Shown: positions 26,201 through 35,436 of the stretch, one piece after another
Numbering within the stretch: the first letter of the stretch is position 1
Layout of the letters: each line of letters opens with the position of its first letter
DNA from: RPQJ01 sp046347155
Lineage (GTDB): Bacteria > Pseudomonadota > Gammaproteobacteria > Steroidobacterales > Steroidobacteraceae
DNA: 64,000 bases
NCBI GenBank assembly: GCA_046347155.1
Contig: JAXMGT010000001.1
Coordinates: 1,178,001 to 1,242,000 of the forward strand
Direction: 5' to 3'
Translations under genes and position numbers: made by a program
Notes under the pieces: generated by a model
What the model was told of the DNA's origin: nothing
The model's input: only the letters and a program-made list of their open reading frames with translations
The model's database searches: none

Positions 26201-26959
26201 TCACTGCACGTAGAGGGCGTTGTCGATCAGCAGTTCCACGCCGTTCACGAATCGCGACTCGTCCGAGGCGAGGAACACGATCGCGTTCGCGACGTCCTCG
26301 GGCTTGCCGAGGCCCTGCGGCGTCTGTTCCCACGCCGACATCTCCATGCCGAGTTCGCGCGTCGAGTCGCGCACCATCTGCGTCTCGATCGCGCCCGGGT
26401 GGATCGAGTTGCAGCGAATGTTCATCTTGTTCATCTGGCAGTGCACGGCGATCGCCTTGGTCATCGAGCGCACGGCGCCCTTGGCCGCGCTGTAGGCGAA
26501 GTAGACCGGGTAGCCGAGGTGCGAGGCGATCGAGGAGACGTTGACGATCGACCCGCCGCCGCTCGCGCGCATCGCCGGGATCGCGTGCTTGCAGCCGAGG
26601 AACGTGCCCTCGCTCATCACCTGGTTCTGCAGCCGGAACTGCTCGAGCGTGCAGGTCTCGGGCGTCGCGATCACGACGACGCCCGCGTTGTTGACGAGCA
26701 CGCTGAGCCCGCCGAAACGGCGCACGGCCTCGGCGACGACCTCCTGCCAGCGCGCCTCGTCGCGCACGTCCTGCTTCATGAAGTGGGCGGAGCCCGGCCG
26801 CGCGGCGTTCAGTTCGTCGGCGAGCGCCTGCCCGCCGGCCTCGTTGATGTCCGTGACGAGCAGCTTCGCGCCCTCGCGCGACAGCGCGATCGCGTCGGCG
26901 CGGCCGAGTCCGGTCGCGGCGCCCGTGATGATCCCGATCTTCCCGTCGAGGCGTCCCAT
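26201..26959 (-). CDS. SDR family NAD(P)-dependent oxidoreductase
   Basis: 252-residue SDR: TGAATGLG cofactor loop, DINEAGG (acidic residue after strand 2, suggesting NAD preference), NNAG, IVNVSSIAS with the catalytic Ser, YSAAKGA with Tyr-Lys, and HPGAIETQMV. Resembles 3-alpha/7-alpha-hydroxysteroid and cyclopentanol dehydrogenase-like SDRs, but the substrate is not determined. ATG 26959 has GGAG 8 bases upstream. It converges on the ferredoxin gene and diverges from the TetR regulator, with a weak operator-like sequence in the gap. Confidence 0.9.
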   Translation of the reverse strand: MGRLDGKIGIITGAATGLGRADAIALSREGAKLLVTDINEAGGQALADELNAARPGSAHFMKQDVRDEARWQEVVAEAVRRFGGLSVLVNNAGVVVIATPETCTLEQFRLQNQVMSEGTFLGCKHAIPAMRASGGGSIVNVSSIASHLGYPVYFAYSAAKGAVRSMTKAIAVHCQMNKMNIRCNSIHPGAIETQMVRDSTRELGMEMSAWEQTPQGLGKPEDVANAIVFLASDESRFVNGVELLIDNALYVQ

Positions 26960-27037
26960 CTGGCTCACTCCAAGGGCAGGGGCCGCGCCGGAGGGCACGG
27001 CGGGAGCCGGAAGTTAGCAGTCAGACCTGCCGGTTTC

Positions 27038-27055
27038 AATCATCTTTGACTTTTT
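27038..27055. promoter_or_regulatory. Degenerate operator-like site D upstream of tetR
   Basis: AATCATCTTTGACTTTTT keeps the right half (TGACT-TTT) of the shared palindrome but only part of the left half. It lies between the SDR at 26959 and the TetR gene, where an autoregulatory site would be expected. The match is weak and could be chance. Confidence 0.3.
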
Positions 27056-27104
27056 CAGACAGGCCCCTATGCTTCCGGGGCAGCGACGCCCGGGACCCCG
27101 AACC

Positions 27105-27758
27105 ATGAGCCCCCGCCTACCACAACGCGACGAATCGCCCGGCACCGAGCCGGCGGGCTGGCAGGCCCAGAAGAGTGCCTCGACCCGGCTGCAGATCGTC
27201 GAGGCGGCCTTGCGGTGCTTCGTGGAACTCGGCTACTCCGGCACGACCACGACCGTGATCGCCGAGCGCGCGGGCCTCTCGCGCGGCGCGATGCTCCACC
27301 ACTTCCCGTCCAAGAACGACATCGTGCGCGCGGCCGTCGAGCACCTGCACGCGAAGCGGCTGAAGGCGTTCCGCAAGGCGATCGACAAGCTGCCCCGCGA
27401 CGAGACCCGCGTGCGCAAGGCGATCGAGTCGTACTGGGAGCACGTGAAGCACCCGATGTACACGGCGTTCCTCGAACTGTGGGTCGCGGCGCGCACCGAC
27501 CCGGAGCTCGCGGCGATCCTGGCGCCGGCCCAGGAGGGCTTCGAGCGCGAGTGGTACCGGACCGCGGTCGACCTGTTCCCGGAGTGGCGCGACACCGGCG
27601 TCAACTTCGACCTCGCGCTCGACCTGATCCACTACATCATGGACGGGATGGCCGTGAGCTTCCTGACGCACGACCACGGCGAACGCGACAAGGTGCTGCT
27701 CCGCTACCTCGAGGAGCGCCTGCGGGAGCTCTCGAAGCGCGCACCGGACCAGGCTTGA
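27105..27758 (+). CDS. TetR family transcriptional regulator
   Basis: 217 residues. N-terminal helix-turn-helix: RLQIVEAALRCFVELGYSGTTTT, then VIAERAGLSRGAMLHHFPSKNDIV, the canonical TetR DNA-binding domain. The C-terminal ligand domain (about 80-210) is helical. The start is uncertain: ATG 27069 is also in frame, neither has a strong ribosome site, and the extra 12 residues would be Pro/Arg-rich. It sits at the edge of the catabolic region and is the only regulator among the genes carrying the AAACAG-N6-CTGTTT palindromes, so it is the best candidate to bind them. The effector is probably a pathway acyl-CoA or substrate. Confidence 0.88.
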   Translation: MSPRLPQRDESPGTEPAGWQAQKSASTRLQIVEAALRCFVELGYSGTTTTVIAERAGLSRGAMLHHFPSKNDIVRAAVEHLHAKRLKAFRKAIDKLPRDETRVRKAIESYWEHVKHPMYTAFLELWVAARTDPELAAILAPAQEGFEREWYRTAVDLFPEWRDTGVNFDLALDLIHYIMDGMAVSFLTHDHGERDKVLLRYLEERLRELSKRAPDQA

Positions 27759-27801
27759 GTGGGTGCCGGCCCGGCCGGCCCCGGATAGACCGGAGACCAC
27801 G

Positions 27802-28575
27802 ATGTCCCAGACCGTCCTGCTCGACGTCGCCGACGGCGTCGCCACCGTCACGCTGAACCGGCCCGAGGCCTCGAACACGCTCGACATGGCGATGGGCCGC
27901 GAGCTGCTCGCGGCCGCGCTCAGGCTCGAGGCCGACCGCGCCGTGAAAGCGGTGCTGTTGACGGGCGCGGGCAAGCACTTCTGCTTCGGCGGCGACGTGC
28001 GCGGCATGGCCACGCAAGGCGAGGCGGTGTCGGGTTACCTGAACGAGCTCACGACGAACATCCACGCGGCGATCAGCGCGTTCACCCGGATGCGCGCACC
28101 GGTCGTCGCCGCCGTGAACGGCACGGCCGCGGGCGGCGGCATCGGCCTCGTCTGCATGGCCGACCTGGCCGTGTGCGGGCGCGGCAGCCGGTTCACGCTG
28201 TCCTACACGGGGGTCGGTCTCGCCCCCGACTGCTCGACGTCCTTCCTGCTGCCGCGCATCGTCGGGCGGCGCCGCGCACTCGAGCTGTTCCTGACGAACC
28301 GGGTGCTGTCCGCCGACGAGGCGCTGGCCTGGGGCCTCGTGAACCAGGTCGTGGATGATGCCGTCGTCGTCGACGAGGCGCGCGCGCTCGCGACGCGCCT
28401 CGCGGCCGGTCCCACCGAATCGTTCGGCGCCGTGAAGCGGCTGGTCGGCCTGTCCGACCCGGGCCTCGAGGCCCAGATGGCCGCCGAGGGCCGGGCGATC
28501 GCCGCGATGGCGGCCCATCCGCAGGGCCGCGAAGGCGTCGGCGCGTTCCTCGAGAAACGCAAGCCGAACTACTGA
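27802..28575 (+). CDS. Enoyl-CoA hydratase/isomerase family (crotonase) protein
   Basis: 257 residues of the crotonase fold. Oxyanion-hole segments are GKHFCFGGDVRGM and AAGGGIGLVCMADLAV. The two catalytic Glu of classical hydratases are absent (GGGIGLV and SYTGVGLAPDCST), a pattern nearer PaaG-type and isomerase-like members. ATG 27802 has GGAGAC upstream. Starts 43 bases after the TetR stop and is followed by a hairpin resembling a terminator. Likely role: isomerisation or hydration of an unsaturated CoA ester; the exact reaction is open. Confidence 0.86.
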   Translation: MSQTVLLDVADGVATVTLNRPEASNTLDMAMGRELLAAALRLEADRAVKAVLLTGAGKHFCFGGDVRGMATQGEAVSGYLNELTTNIHAAISAFTRMRAPVVAAVNGTAAGGGIGLVCMADLAVCGRGSRFTLSYTGVGLAPDCSTSFLLPRIVGRRRALELFLTNRVLSADEALAWGLVNQVVDDAVVVDEARALATRLAAGPTESFGAVKRLVGLSDPGLEAQMAAEGRAIAAMAAHPQGREGVGAFLEKRKPNY

Positions 28576-28602
28576 CCTGCGCCGGAGGCGCGGCGGCCGG
28601 CG

Positions 28603-28629
28603 CCGGCACGCGGCCCGTGCCGGTATTTT
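28603..28629 (+). terminator. Putative Rho-independent terminator after crotonase gene
   Basis: Perfect 8-bp hairpin CCGGCACG / CGTGCCGG with a 5-base loop (28603-28623), followed by TATTTT. Located 28 bases after the crotonase stop and 70 before the thiolase start. Confidence 0.5.
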
Positions 28630-28698
28630 CCGCCGGGCCGCCCGCGCGCGGCCCTCGTGTAGTATCGCAATGCAACAATCCACCCGGGACCTGCGCAC

Positions 28699-29907
<1,209 letters not shown>

Positions 29908-29937
29908 CGCGCCGGACTCCGCACGGGAACCGAACAC

Positions 29938-32100
29938 ATGACCGAGAACATCCGCTATTCCGTGGACGGCGACGGCGTCGCCATCCTGCTGATCGACGTG
30001 GCCGACCGGCCGATGAACGTGCTGACCCCGGGCTTCCGCCGCGACCTCGCCGAGCTGGTCGAGAAGGTCGCCGCCGACCCGGCCGTGAAGGGCGCCGTGC
30101 TCGGTTCGGCGAAGTCGAGCTTCATGGCCGGCGCCGACATCAAGGACATGGCCGGGGCGTTCGGCCGCGGACTCACGGCGGCCGAGGCCGCGCGCTTCAG
30201 CGGCGAGCTGAACCGGCTGCTGCGCCGTCTCGAGACCTGCGGCAAGCCGTTCGCGGCCGCCGTGAACGGCGTCGCGCTCGGCGGCGGCTTCGAGGTGGCG
30301 CTCGCCTGCCACTACCGGGTGATCGCCGACGATCCGAAGGCGGGCGTCGGGTTCCCCGAGGTGACGATCGGGCTGCTGCCGGGTGCCGGCGGCACGCAGC
30401 GCACGCCGCGGATGATCGGCATCCCCGAGGCGCTGCGACTGATCAGCGAGGGCCGGCAGATCGGCCAGCAGGACGCGCTGAAGAAGGGCCTCGTGAACGA
30501 GGTCGCGCCGGTGGGCGAGATCGTCGAGCGTGCGCGACAGTGGATACTGAAGGGCGGCAAGGGCGTCCAGCCCTGGGACGTCAAGGGATTCAAGGTGCCG
30601 GGTGGCGTCGGGATGCTCTCGCCGGTGGCCGCCCAGACGTTCATGGTCGGCACGGCGCTGGCCGCGAAGCTCACGAACCGCAACTACCCGGCGCCGGCCG
30701 CGATCCTCTCGGCCGTCTACGAGGGCACGCAGCTGCCGATGGACACGGCGCTCGCGGTCGAGTCGAAGTATTTCGGCCAGCTGCTCGCCGGTCCGGTCGC
30801 GCGCAACATGATGCGCACGCTGTTCATCAACAAGGGGCTGGCAGACAAGCTGTCCCGCCGCCCGGCCGGCCCGCCGAAGTCGCAGGTGCGCCGGCTCGGC
30901 ATCCTCGGCGCGGGCATGATGGGCGCCGGCATCGCGCACGTCTCCGCGCTCGCCGGCATCGACGTCGTGCTGCTCGACAGCACGCAGGACCTCGCCGACA
31001 AAGGCAAGGACTATTCGCGGCAGCTGCTCGCGAAAGACGTCGGCCGCGGCCGCAAGACGCAGGAGGCCGCCGACGCGATCCTGGCTCGCATCAAGGCGAC
31101 GGTGAGCTACGACGACCTGACGGGCTGCGACCTCGTGATCGAGGCGGTGTTCGAGAAGCGCGAGATCAAGGCGGACGTGACCGCGAAGGCCGAGGCCGTG
31201 ATCCCGAAGAACGCCGTGTACGCGAGCAACACCTCGACGCTGCCGATCACCGGGCTCGCACAGGCCTCGAAGCGGCCTGCGCAGTTCATCGGCATCCACT
31301 TCTTCTCGCCAGTCGAGAAGATGCCGCTCGTCGAGGTGATCGTCGGGAAGAAGACCTCGGACGACACGCTGGCCCGCGCGCTCGACTACGTCGCGCAGCT
31401 GCGCAAGACGCCGATCGTCGTGAACGACAGCCGCGGCTTCTACACGAGCCGCTGCTTCGGCACGTTCGTCAACGAGGGCATCGCGATGCTCGCCGAGGGC
31501 GTGACCCCGGCGCTGATCGAGAACGGCGCGAAGCTCGCCGGGATGCCCGTCGGGCCGCTCGCGGTCTCGGACGAGGTCTCGATCGACCTGAGCTGGAAGG
31601 TGATGCGACAGACCGAGGCCGACCTCGGCCGCCGCTACCAGAAGCCGGTGTCCTATGACGTGGTGCAGAAATTCGTCGAGGAGCTGAAGCGGCCGGGCCG
31701 ACGATTCGGTGCAGGCTTCTACGAGTACCCGAAGGACGGCAAGAAGCACCTGTGGCCGGGACTCGCCGAGGTGTTCCCGCGCGCGGCCGTCCAGCCGTCG
31801 CTCGAGGAGGTCAAGGAGCGGTTCCTGTGCATCCAGGCGCTCGAGACCGCGCGGTGCATGGAAGAGGGCGTGCTCTCGACGGCGGCCGAGGCGGACCTCG
31901 GCTCGATCCTCGGCTGGGGGTTCCCCGCGTGGACCGGTGGCACGCTGTCCTACGTCGACATGCTGGGGGTGCGTGAGTTCGTCGCGCGCTGCGAGCGGCT
32001 CGCGAAGCGCCACGGCAAGCGGTTCAAGCCGTCGAAGTGGCTCAAGGAGCGCGCGGAGCGCGACGAGCCCTTCCACGGCGGCGGCGCGAAGGCGGCGTGA
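29938..32100 (+). CDS. fadB: Multifunctional fatty-acid oxidation protein (enoyl-CoA hydratase/3-hydroxyacyl-CoA dehydrogenase)
   Basis: 720 residues. Residues 1-190 form a crotonase domain (MAGADIKDM; LGGGFEVALACH; FPEVTIGLLPGAGGTQR with catalytic Glu). From about 315 a Rossmann 3-hydroxyacyl-CoA dehydrogenase has the NAD motif LGAGMMGAGIAHV and the catalytic HFFSPVEKMPLVE. C-terminal HCDH domains contain NDSRGFYTSR and GWGFPAWTGG. Together with the upstream thiolase it forms the beta-oxidation trifunctional complex. The architecture matches FadB/FadJ; the choice between them is not settled by the sequence. The downstream gap holds a structured inverted repeat. Confidence 0.92.
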   Translation: MTENIRYSVDGDGVAILLIDVADRPMNVLTPGFRRDLAELVEKVAADPAVKGAVLGSAKSSFMAGADIKDMAGAFGRGLTAAEAARFSGELNRLLRRLETCGKPFAAAVNGVALGGGFEVALACHYRVIADDPKAGVGFPEVTIGLLPGAGGTQRTPRMIGIPEALRLISEGRQIGQQDALKKGLVNEVAPVGEIVERARQWILKGGKGVQPWDVKGFKVPGGVGMLSPVAAQTFMVGTALAAKLTNRNYPAPAAILSAVYEGTQLPMDTALAVESKYFGQLLAGPVARNMMRTLFINKGLADKLSRRPAGPPKSQVRRLGILGAGMMGAGIAHVSALAGIDVVLLDSTQDLADKGKDYSRQLLAKDVGRGRKTQEAADAILARIKATVSYDDLTGCDLVIEAVFEKREIKADVTAKAEAVIPKNAVYASNTSTLPITGLAQASKRPAQFIGIHFFSPVEKMPLVEVIVGKKTSDDTLARALDYVAQLRKTPIVVNDSRGFYTSRCFGTFVNEGIAMLAEGVTPALIENGAKLAGMPVGPLAVSDEVSIDLSWKVMRQTEADLGRRYQKPVSYDVVQKFVEELKRPGRRFGAGFYEYPKDGKKHLWPGLAEVFPRAAVQPSLEEVKERFLCIQALETARCMEEGVLSTAAEADLGSILGWGFPAWTGGTLSYVDMLGVREFVARCERLAKRHGKRFKPSKWLKERAERDEPFHGGGAKAA

Positions 32101-32136
32101 GGCCGCTGCGCTCGTCGGGCGACGCCCCGAGGCCTC

Positions 32137-32239
32137 GCGGGACCGGAACCCCGGGGCGGGGCGTCGCGCGCCAGGGATGGCGCGCGCGAGCCCCCAGGGA
32201 CGGGTTCACGGCGTCCCCGCGCCGGGGTTCCGGTCCTGC
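32137..32239. repeat. Structured intergenic element with nested inverted repeats
   Basis: Outer arms at 32137-32154 and 32222-32239 are 18-bp inverted repeats with one mismatch. Inside are two smaller hairpins: GCGCGCCA / TGGCGCGC around GGGA, and GGGACG / CGTCCC around 9 bases. It fills most of the 194-base gap between the FadB gene and the convergent VOC gene. It may act as a bidirectional terminator or be a member of a dispersed REP-like family; similar GC-rich repeats are common in gammaproteobacteria (recollection, not checked). Confidence 0.6.
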
Positions 32240-32294
32240 GGGGCCGAAAGACGTACCGCCGTTTCCGTCGCCGGCCGTCGCGCCGCGTTCGCGC

Positions 32295-32825
32295 TCAGAT
32301 CTCGCCGAAGCGCCGCACCGGCTTCGTGCCGTCCCAGTCGCGGGCGGCCTCGTGCATGGTCCGGAACGCCGCGAGCATCCCCGGGCCGGATTCGATCAGC
32401 TCGATCATCGCGCCCGGGTGGAAATCGGTCGCGACGTAGGCGAACCGGCCGCCGCCCTTCGTGCGACCGTGCTGGACCGGCTCGATGCCCTGCGCGGCCA
32501 GCCGCGCCAGGTCGGCGTCGAGCGATTCACTCATCACGCCCATGTGCTGCAGCCCGTGGCCGCGGGTGCGCTCGAAGTCGGTGTAGATCGACGGGGCGTC
32601 GTCCTGCTGCCGGATCAGTTCGATCTGCAGGTCGCCGCAGTAGGCGATCGCGCAGGTGAGGTCCACGCGCGCCGGCGCGCCCCGGTACCACAGTTCCGCG
32701 AACGGGATGTGCTCGAACATGAAGAACGGGCCCACGTTCATCACGCGTACCCAGTGGTCGATCGCGGTCCCGAGGTCCGGCACCACGAACGCGTTCTGCA
32801 TGATCGGCCCGAAGTTCCTCTGCAC
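32295..32825 (-). CDS. VOC/glyoxalase superfamily protein
   Basis: 176 residues of the vicinal-oxygen-chelate fold. The start is QNAFVVPDLGTAIDHWVRVMNVGPFFMFE, metal-ligand candidates are in GLQHMGVM and a terminal Glu in AMIELIES. It resembles methylmalonyl-CoA epimerase-like and glyoxalase_4-type proteins, but lacks a clear substrate signature. GTG start with GGAGGAC upstream. Convergent to fadB across the structured element and divergent from the nitronate-monooxygenase-like gene. Confidence 0.82.
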   Translation of the reverse strand: MQRNFGPIMQNAFVVPDLGTAIDHWVRVMNVGPFFMFEHIPFAELWYRGAPARVDLTCAIAYCGDLQIELIRQQDDAPSIYTDFERTRGHGLQHMGVMSESLDADLARLAAQGIEPVQHGRTKGGGRFAYVATDFHPGAMIELIESGPGMLAAFRTMHEAARDWDGTKPVRRFGEI

Positions 32826-32931
32826 CGTGCGTCCTCCGCGCCCCGCGACGCTGCGGGGATTGCCGCGAGACTAAGTCCTTCCCGGCCCAGCGACAACGGC
32901 CGGCCCGTCCACTGTCCCAGGTGAGTTCACG

Positions 32932-33894
32932 ATGCCCATTCCCGCCAACTTCCGCGACCGACTGAGCCTGCCGCTCATCGGTTCTCCAATGTTCATCGCC
33001 TCCCGGCCCGAACTCGTGATCGAGCAGTGCAAGGCCGGCATCATCGGCGCCTTCCCGGCGCTGAACGCGCGACCGGCCCACGTGCTCGACGAGTGGCTGG
33101 CCCGGATCAGGACCGAGCTCGCCGAGTACGCCGCGGCCAACCCCGGCGCGAAGGTGGCGCCGTTCGCGGTCAACCAGATCGCGCACTCGAGCAACGACCG
33201 GCTCGCGCACGACATGGAGGCCTGCGTGCGACACCAGGTGCCGCTGATCATCACGAGCCTCCGGCCACCGCGCGAGATCGTGGAGGCGGCGCATTCGTAC
33301 GGCGGCCTCGTGTTCCACGACGTGATCAGCGTCCGGCACGCTCGCAAGGCGGCCGAGCAGGGCGTGGACGGGATCATCGTGGTCTGCGCAGGCGCCGGCG
33401 GCCACGCGGGCATGGCGAGCCCGTTCGCGCTGGTGCGCGAGGTCCGCGAGTTCTTCGGTGGCACGATCGTGCTGTCGGGCGCGATGACGAGCGGCGCGGA
33501 CGTGCTCGCGGCGCAGGCGCTCGGCGCCGACATGGCCTACATCGGTACGCGTTTCCTGGCCACCCGCGAGGCGCACGTCCCGGACGAGTACAAGCAGATG
33601 CTCCTCGATTCGAGCTCGGACGAGGTCGTCTACACGTCGCTCTTCACCGGCGTGAAGGGCAACTACCTGGCGCGCAGCGTCACGGCCGCGGGCCTCGACG
33701 CCGCGAACCTGCCGGAGGCCGACAAGTCGAAGATGAACTTCGGCTCGGGCGGCAACACGGAGAAGAAGGCCTGGCGCGACATCTGGAGCGCCGGCCAGGG
33801 CGTCGGCAACATCCACGACGTGCTGCCGACCCGGGAACTCGTCGCGCGCATGGTGCGCGAGTACGAGGACACGCGCCGCCGCCTGTGCGGCTGA
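32932..33894 (+). CDS. Nitronate monooxygenase-like FMN protein
   Basis: 320-residue TIM-barrel flavoprotein of the nitronate monooxygenase/enoyl-reductase-II family. Landmarks are GSPMFIASRPELV at the N-terminus, AGIIGAFPALNARP, GVDGIIVVCAGAGGHAG (FMN phosphate-binding loop), LSGAMTSGADVLAAQALGADMAYIGTRFLAT, and TGVKGNYL. Family members oxidise propionate 3-nitronate or act on other activated alkenes; the reaction here is open. ATG 32932; the following SDR starts 11 bases downstream and forms a small operon. Confidence 0.88.
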   Translation: MPIPANFRDRLSLPLIGSPMFIASRPELVIEQCKAGIIGAFPALNARPAHVLDEWLARIRTELAEYAAANPGAKVAPFAVNQIAHSSNDRLAHDMEACVRHQVPLIITSLRPPREIVEAAHSYGGLVFHDVISVRHARKAAEQGVDGIIVVCAGAGGHAGMASPFALVREVREFFGGTIVLSGAMTSGADVLAAQALGADMAYIGTRFLATREAHVPDEYKQMLLDSSSDEVVYTSLFTGVKGNYLARSVTAAGLDAANLPEADKSKMNFGSGGNTEKKAWRDIWSAGQGVGNIHDVLPTRELVARMVREYEDTRRRLCG

Positions 33895-33905
33895 AGGGGG
33901 CAACC

Positions 33906-34667
33906 ATGAGCGACATGTTCGACCTGACCGGGAAGGTGGCGCTGGTGACCGGCGCGAGCCGCGGCATCGGCGAGGCGATCGCAAAGGGCTTTGCCGAGCG
34001 CGGCGCAGACGTGATCGTGTCGAGCCGGAAGCAGCCGGCCTGCGAGGAAGTGGCCGAGTCGATCCGGGCGTCGGGTGGCCGGGCGTACGCGGTCGCGGCC
34101 CACGTCGGCGACATGGAGGCGCTCCACGCGCTGTTCGCCGAGGTCCAGTCGCGGTACGGCCGGCTCGACGTGCTCGTGAACAACGCGGCCACGAATCCGT
34201 ATTACGGGCACATCCTGGACACGGACCTGGGTGCCTACACGAAGACGGTGGACGTGAACGTCCGCGGGTACTTCTTCGCCTCGATCCTCGGCGGCCGGAT
34301 GATGCGTGCGGGCGGCGGCGGGTCGATCATCAACGTCGCTTCGGTGAACGCGGTGCGGCCGGGCCCGCTGCAGGGCATCTACTCGGTCACCAAGGGCGCG
34401 GTGCTCAACATGACCAAGGCGTTCGCGCGCGAATGCGGGCCGGACGGCATCCGCTGCAACGCGATCCTGCCGGGGCTCATCAGGACGAAGTTTGCGGGCG
34501 CGCTGCTCGCCGACGAGAAGCAGGTCGAGCACTATCTCGGGTCGAACCCGCTGAAGCGCGTGGGAGAGCCGCGCGACCTGGCCGGTGCGGCGGTGTTCCT
34601 CGCCTCGGACGCCTCGTCCTACGTGACCGGCGAGTTCCTGGTCGTGGACGGCGGGTTCCTGGTCTGA
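33906..34667 (+). CDS. SDR family oxidoreductase (FabG-like)
   Basis: 253 residues. TGASRGIG, SSRKQPACEEV, NNAATNPYYGH, VASVNAVRPGPLQGIYSVTKGA (Ser, Tyr and Lys), PGLIRTKFA and VVDGGFLV at the C-terminus. This overall pattern is close to SDRs that reduce or oxidise 3-oxoacyl and steroid substrates. Arg in SSRK after strand 2 suggests NADP(H). Coupled to the upstream nitronate-monooxygenase-like gene by an 11-base gap; convergent to gpmA downstream. Confidence 0.9.
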   Translation: MSDMFDLTGKVALVTGASRGIGEAIAKGFAERGADVIVSSRKQPACEEVAESIRASGGRAYAVAAHVGDMEALHALFAEVQSRYGRLDVLVNNAATNPYYGHILDTDLGAYTKTVDVNVRGYFFASILGGRMMRAGGGGSIINVASVNAVRPGPLQGIYSVTKGAVLNMTKAFARECGPDGIRCNAILPGLIRTKFAGALLADEKQVEHYLGSNPLKRVGEPRDLAGAAVFLASDASSYVTGEFLVVDGGFLV

Positions 34668-34683
34668 GGAATTCCGCCTCGCG

Positions 34684-35436
34684 TCACTTCCGCTCGGCCT
34701 GGCGTGCGACGGCCTCGGCCCGGGCCTTCACCGCCTCCGGGTCGCCGAGGTAGCGGCTCGAGACGGGCTGCAGCGCCGCGTCGAGCTCGTACAGCAGCGG
34801 GACGCCGGTCGGGATGTTCAGATCGACGATGGCCTCGTCCGTCATCCGGTCGAGCATCTTCACGAGGGCCCGCAGGCTGTTCCCGTGGGCGGCCACCAGC
34901 ACGTTCCGGCCGGCCGCGAGTTCGGGCGCGATCCGTGCGTTCCAGAACGGCATCACCCGGGCAAGCGTGTCCTTCAGCGACTCGCTGCAGGGCAGCTCGG
35001 CCGCCGGTACGCCCGCGTAGCGCCGGTCGAAGCGCGGATGCTGTGGGTCGTCCTGCGACAGCGGCGGCGGCGGGATGTCGTAGCTGCGCCGCCAGACCTT
35101 CACCTGCTCGGCCCCGTGGCGTTCGACCGTCTGCGCCTTGTCGAGCCCCTGCAGCGCGCCGTAGTGGCGCTCGTTAAGCCGCCAGCTCCGCTCGACCGGC
35201 AGCCACATCAGGTCCATCTGGTCGAGCGCGATCCAGAGCGTGCGTATCGCACGCTTCAGCACCGATGTGAACGCGAGGTCGAACGCGATCCCCTCGGCCT
35301 TGAGCAGCCGTCCGGCTTCGGCCGCCTCGAGCCGGCCCTGGTCGGAGAGGTCCACGTCGACCCAGCCGGTGAACAGGTTTTCGAGGTTCCAGATGCTCTG
35401 CCCGTGGCGGAGCAGGACCAGTCGTCCCGTGCTCAT
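34684..35436 (-). CDS. gpmA: 2,3-bisphosphoglycerate-dependent phosphoglycerate mutase
   Basis: 250 residues. Phosphohistidine loop LLRHGQSIWNLENLFTGW, ERSWRLNERHYGALQG, AAHGNSLRALVK with the second His, and PTGVPLLYEL, all family signatures. Glycolytic and gluconeogenic interconversion of 3- and 2-phosphoglycerate. Its ATG overlaps the stop of the large glutamate dehydrogenase gene (ATGA), an unusual pairing that makes its translation depend on the upstream gene unless an internal promoter exists. Confidence 0.95.
   Translation of the reverse strand: MSTGRLVLLRHGQSIWNLENLFTGWVDVDLSDQGRLEAAEAGRLLKAEGIAFDLAFTSVLKRAIRTLWIALDQMDLMWLPVERSWRLNERHYGALQGLDKAQTVERHGAEQVKVWRRSYDIPPPPLSQDDPQHPRFDRRYAGVPAAELPCSESLKDTLARVMPFWNARIAPELAAGRNVLVAAHGNSLRALVKMLDRMTDEAIVDLNIPTGVPLLYELDAALQPVSSRYLGDPEAVKARAEAVARQAERK

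Noticed and set aside
32037..32924. Plus-strand open frame across the fadB end and VOC gene
   Set aside because: It covers a structured intergenic element and the antisense of a good VOC gene; no domain is seen.
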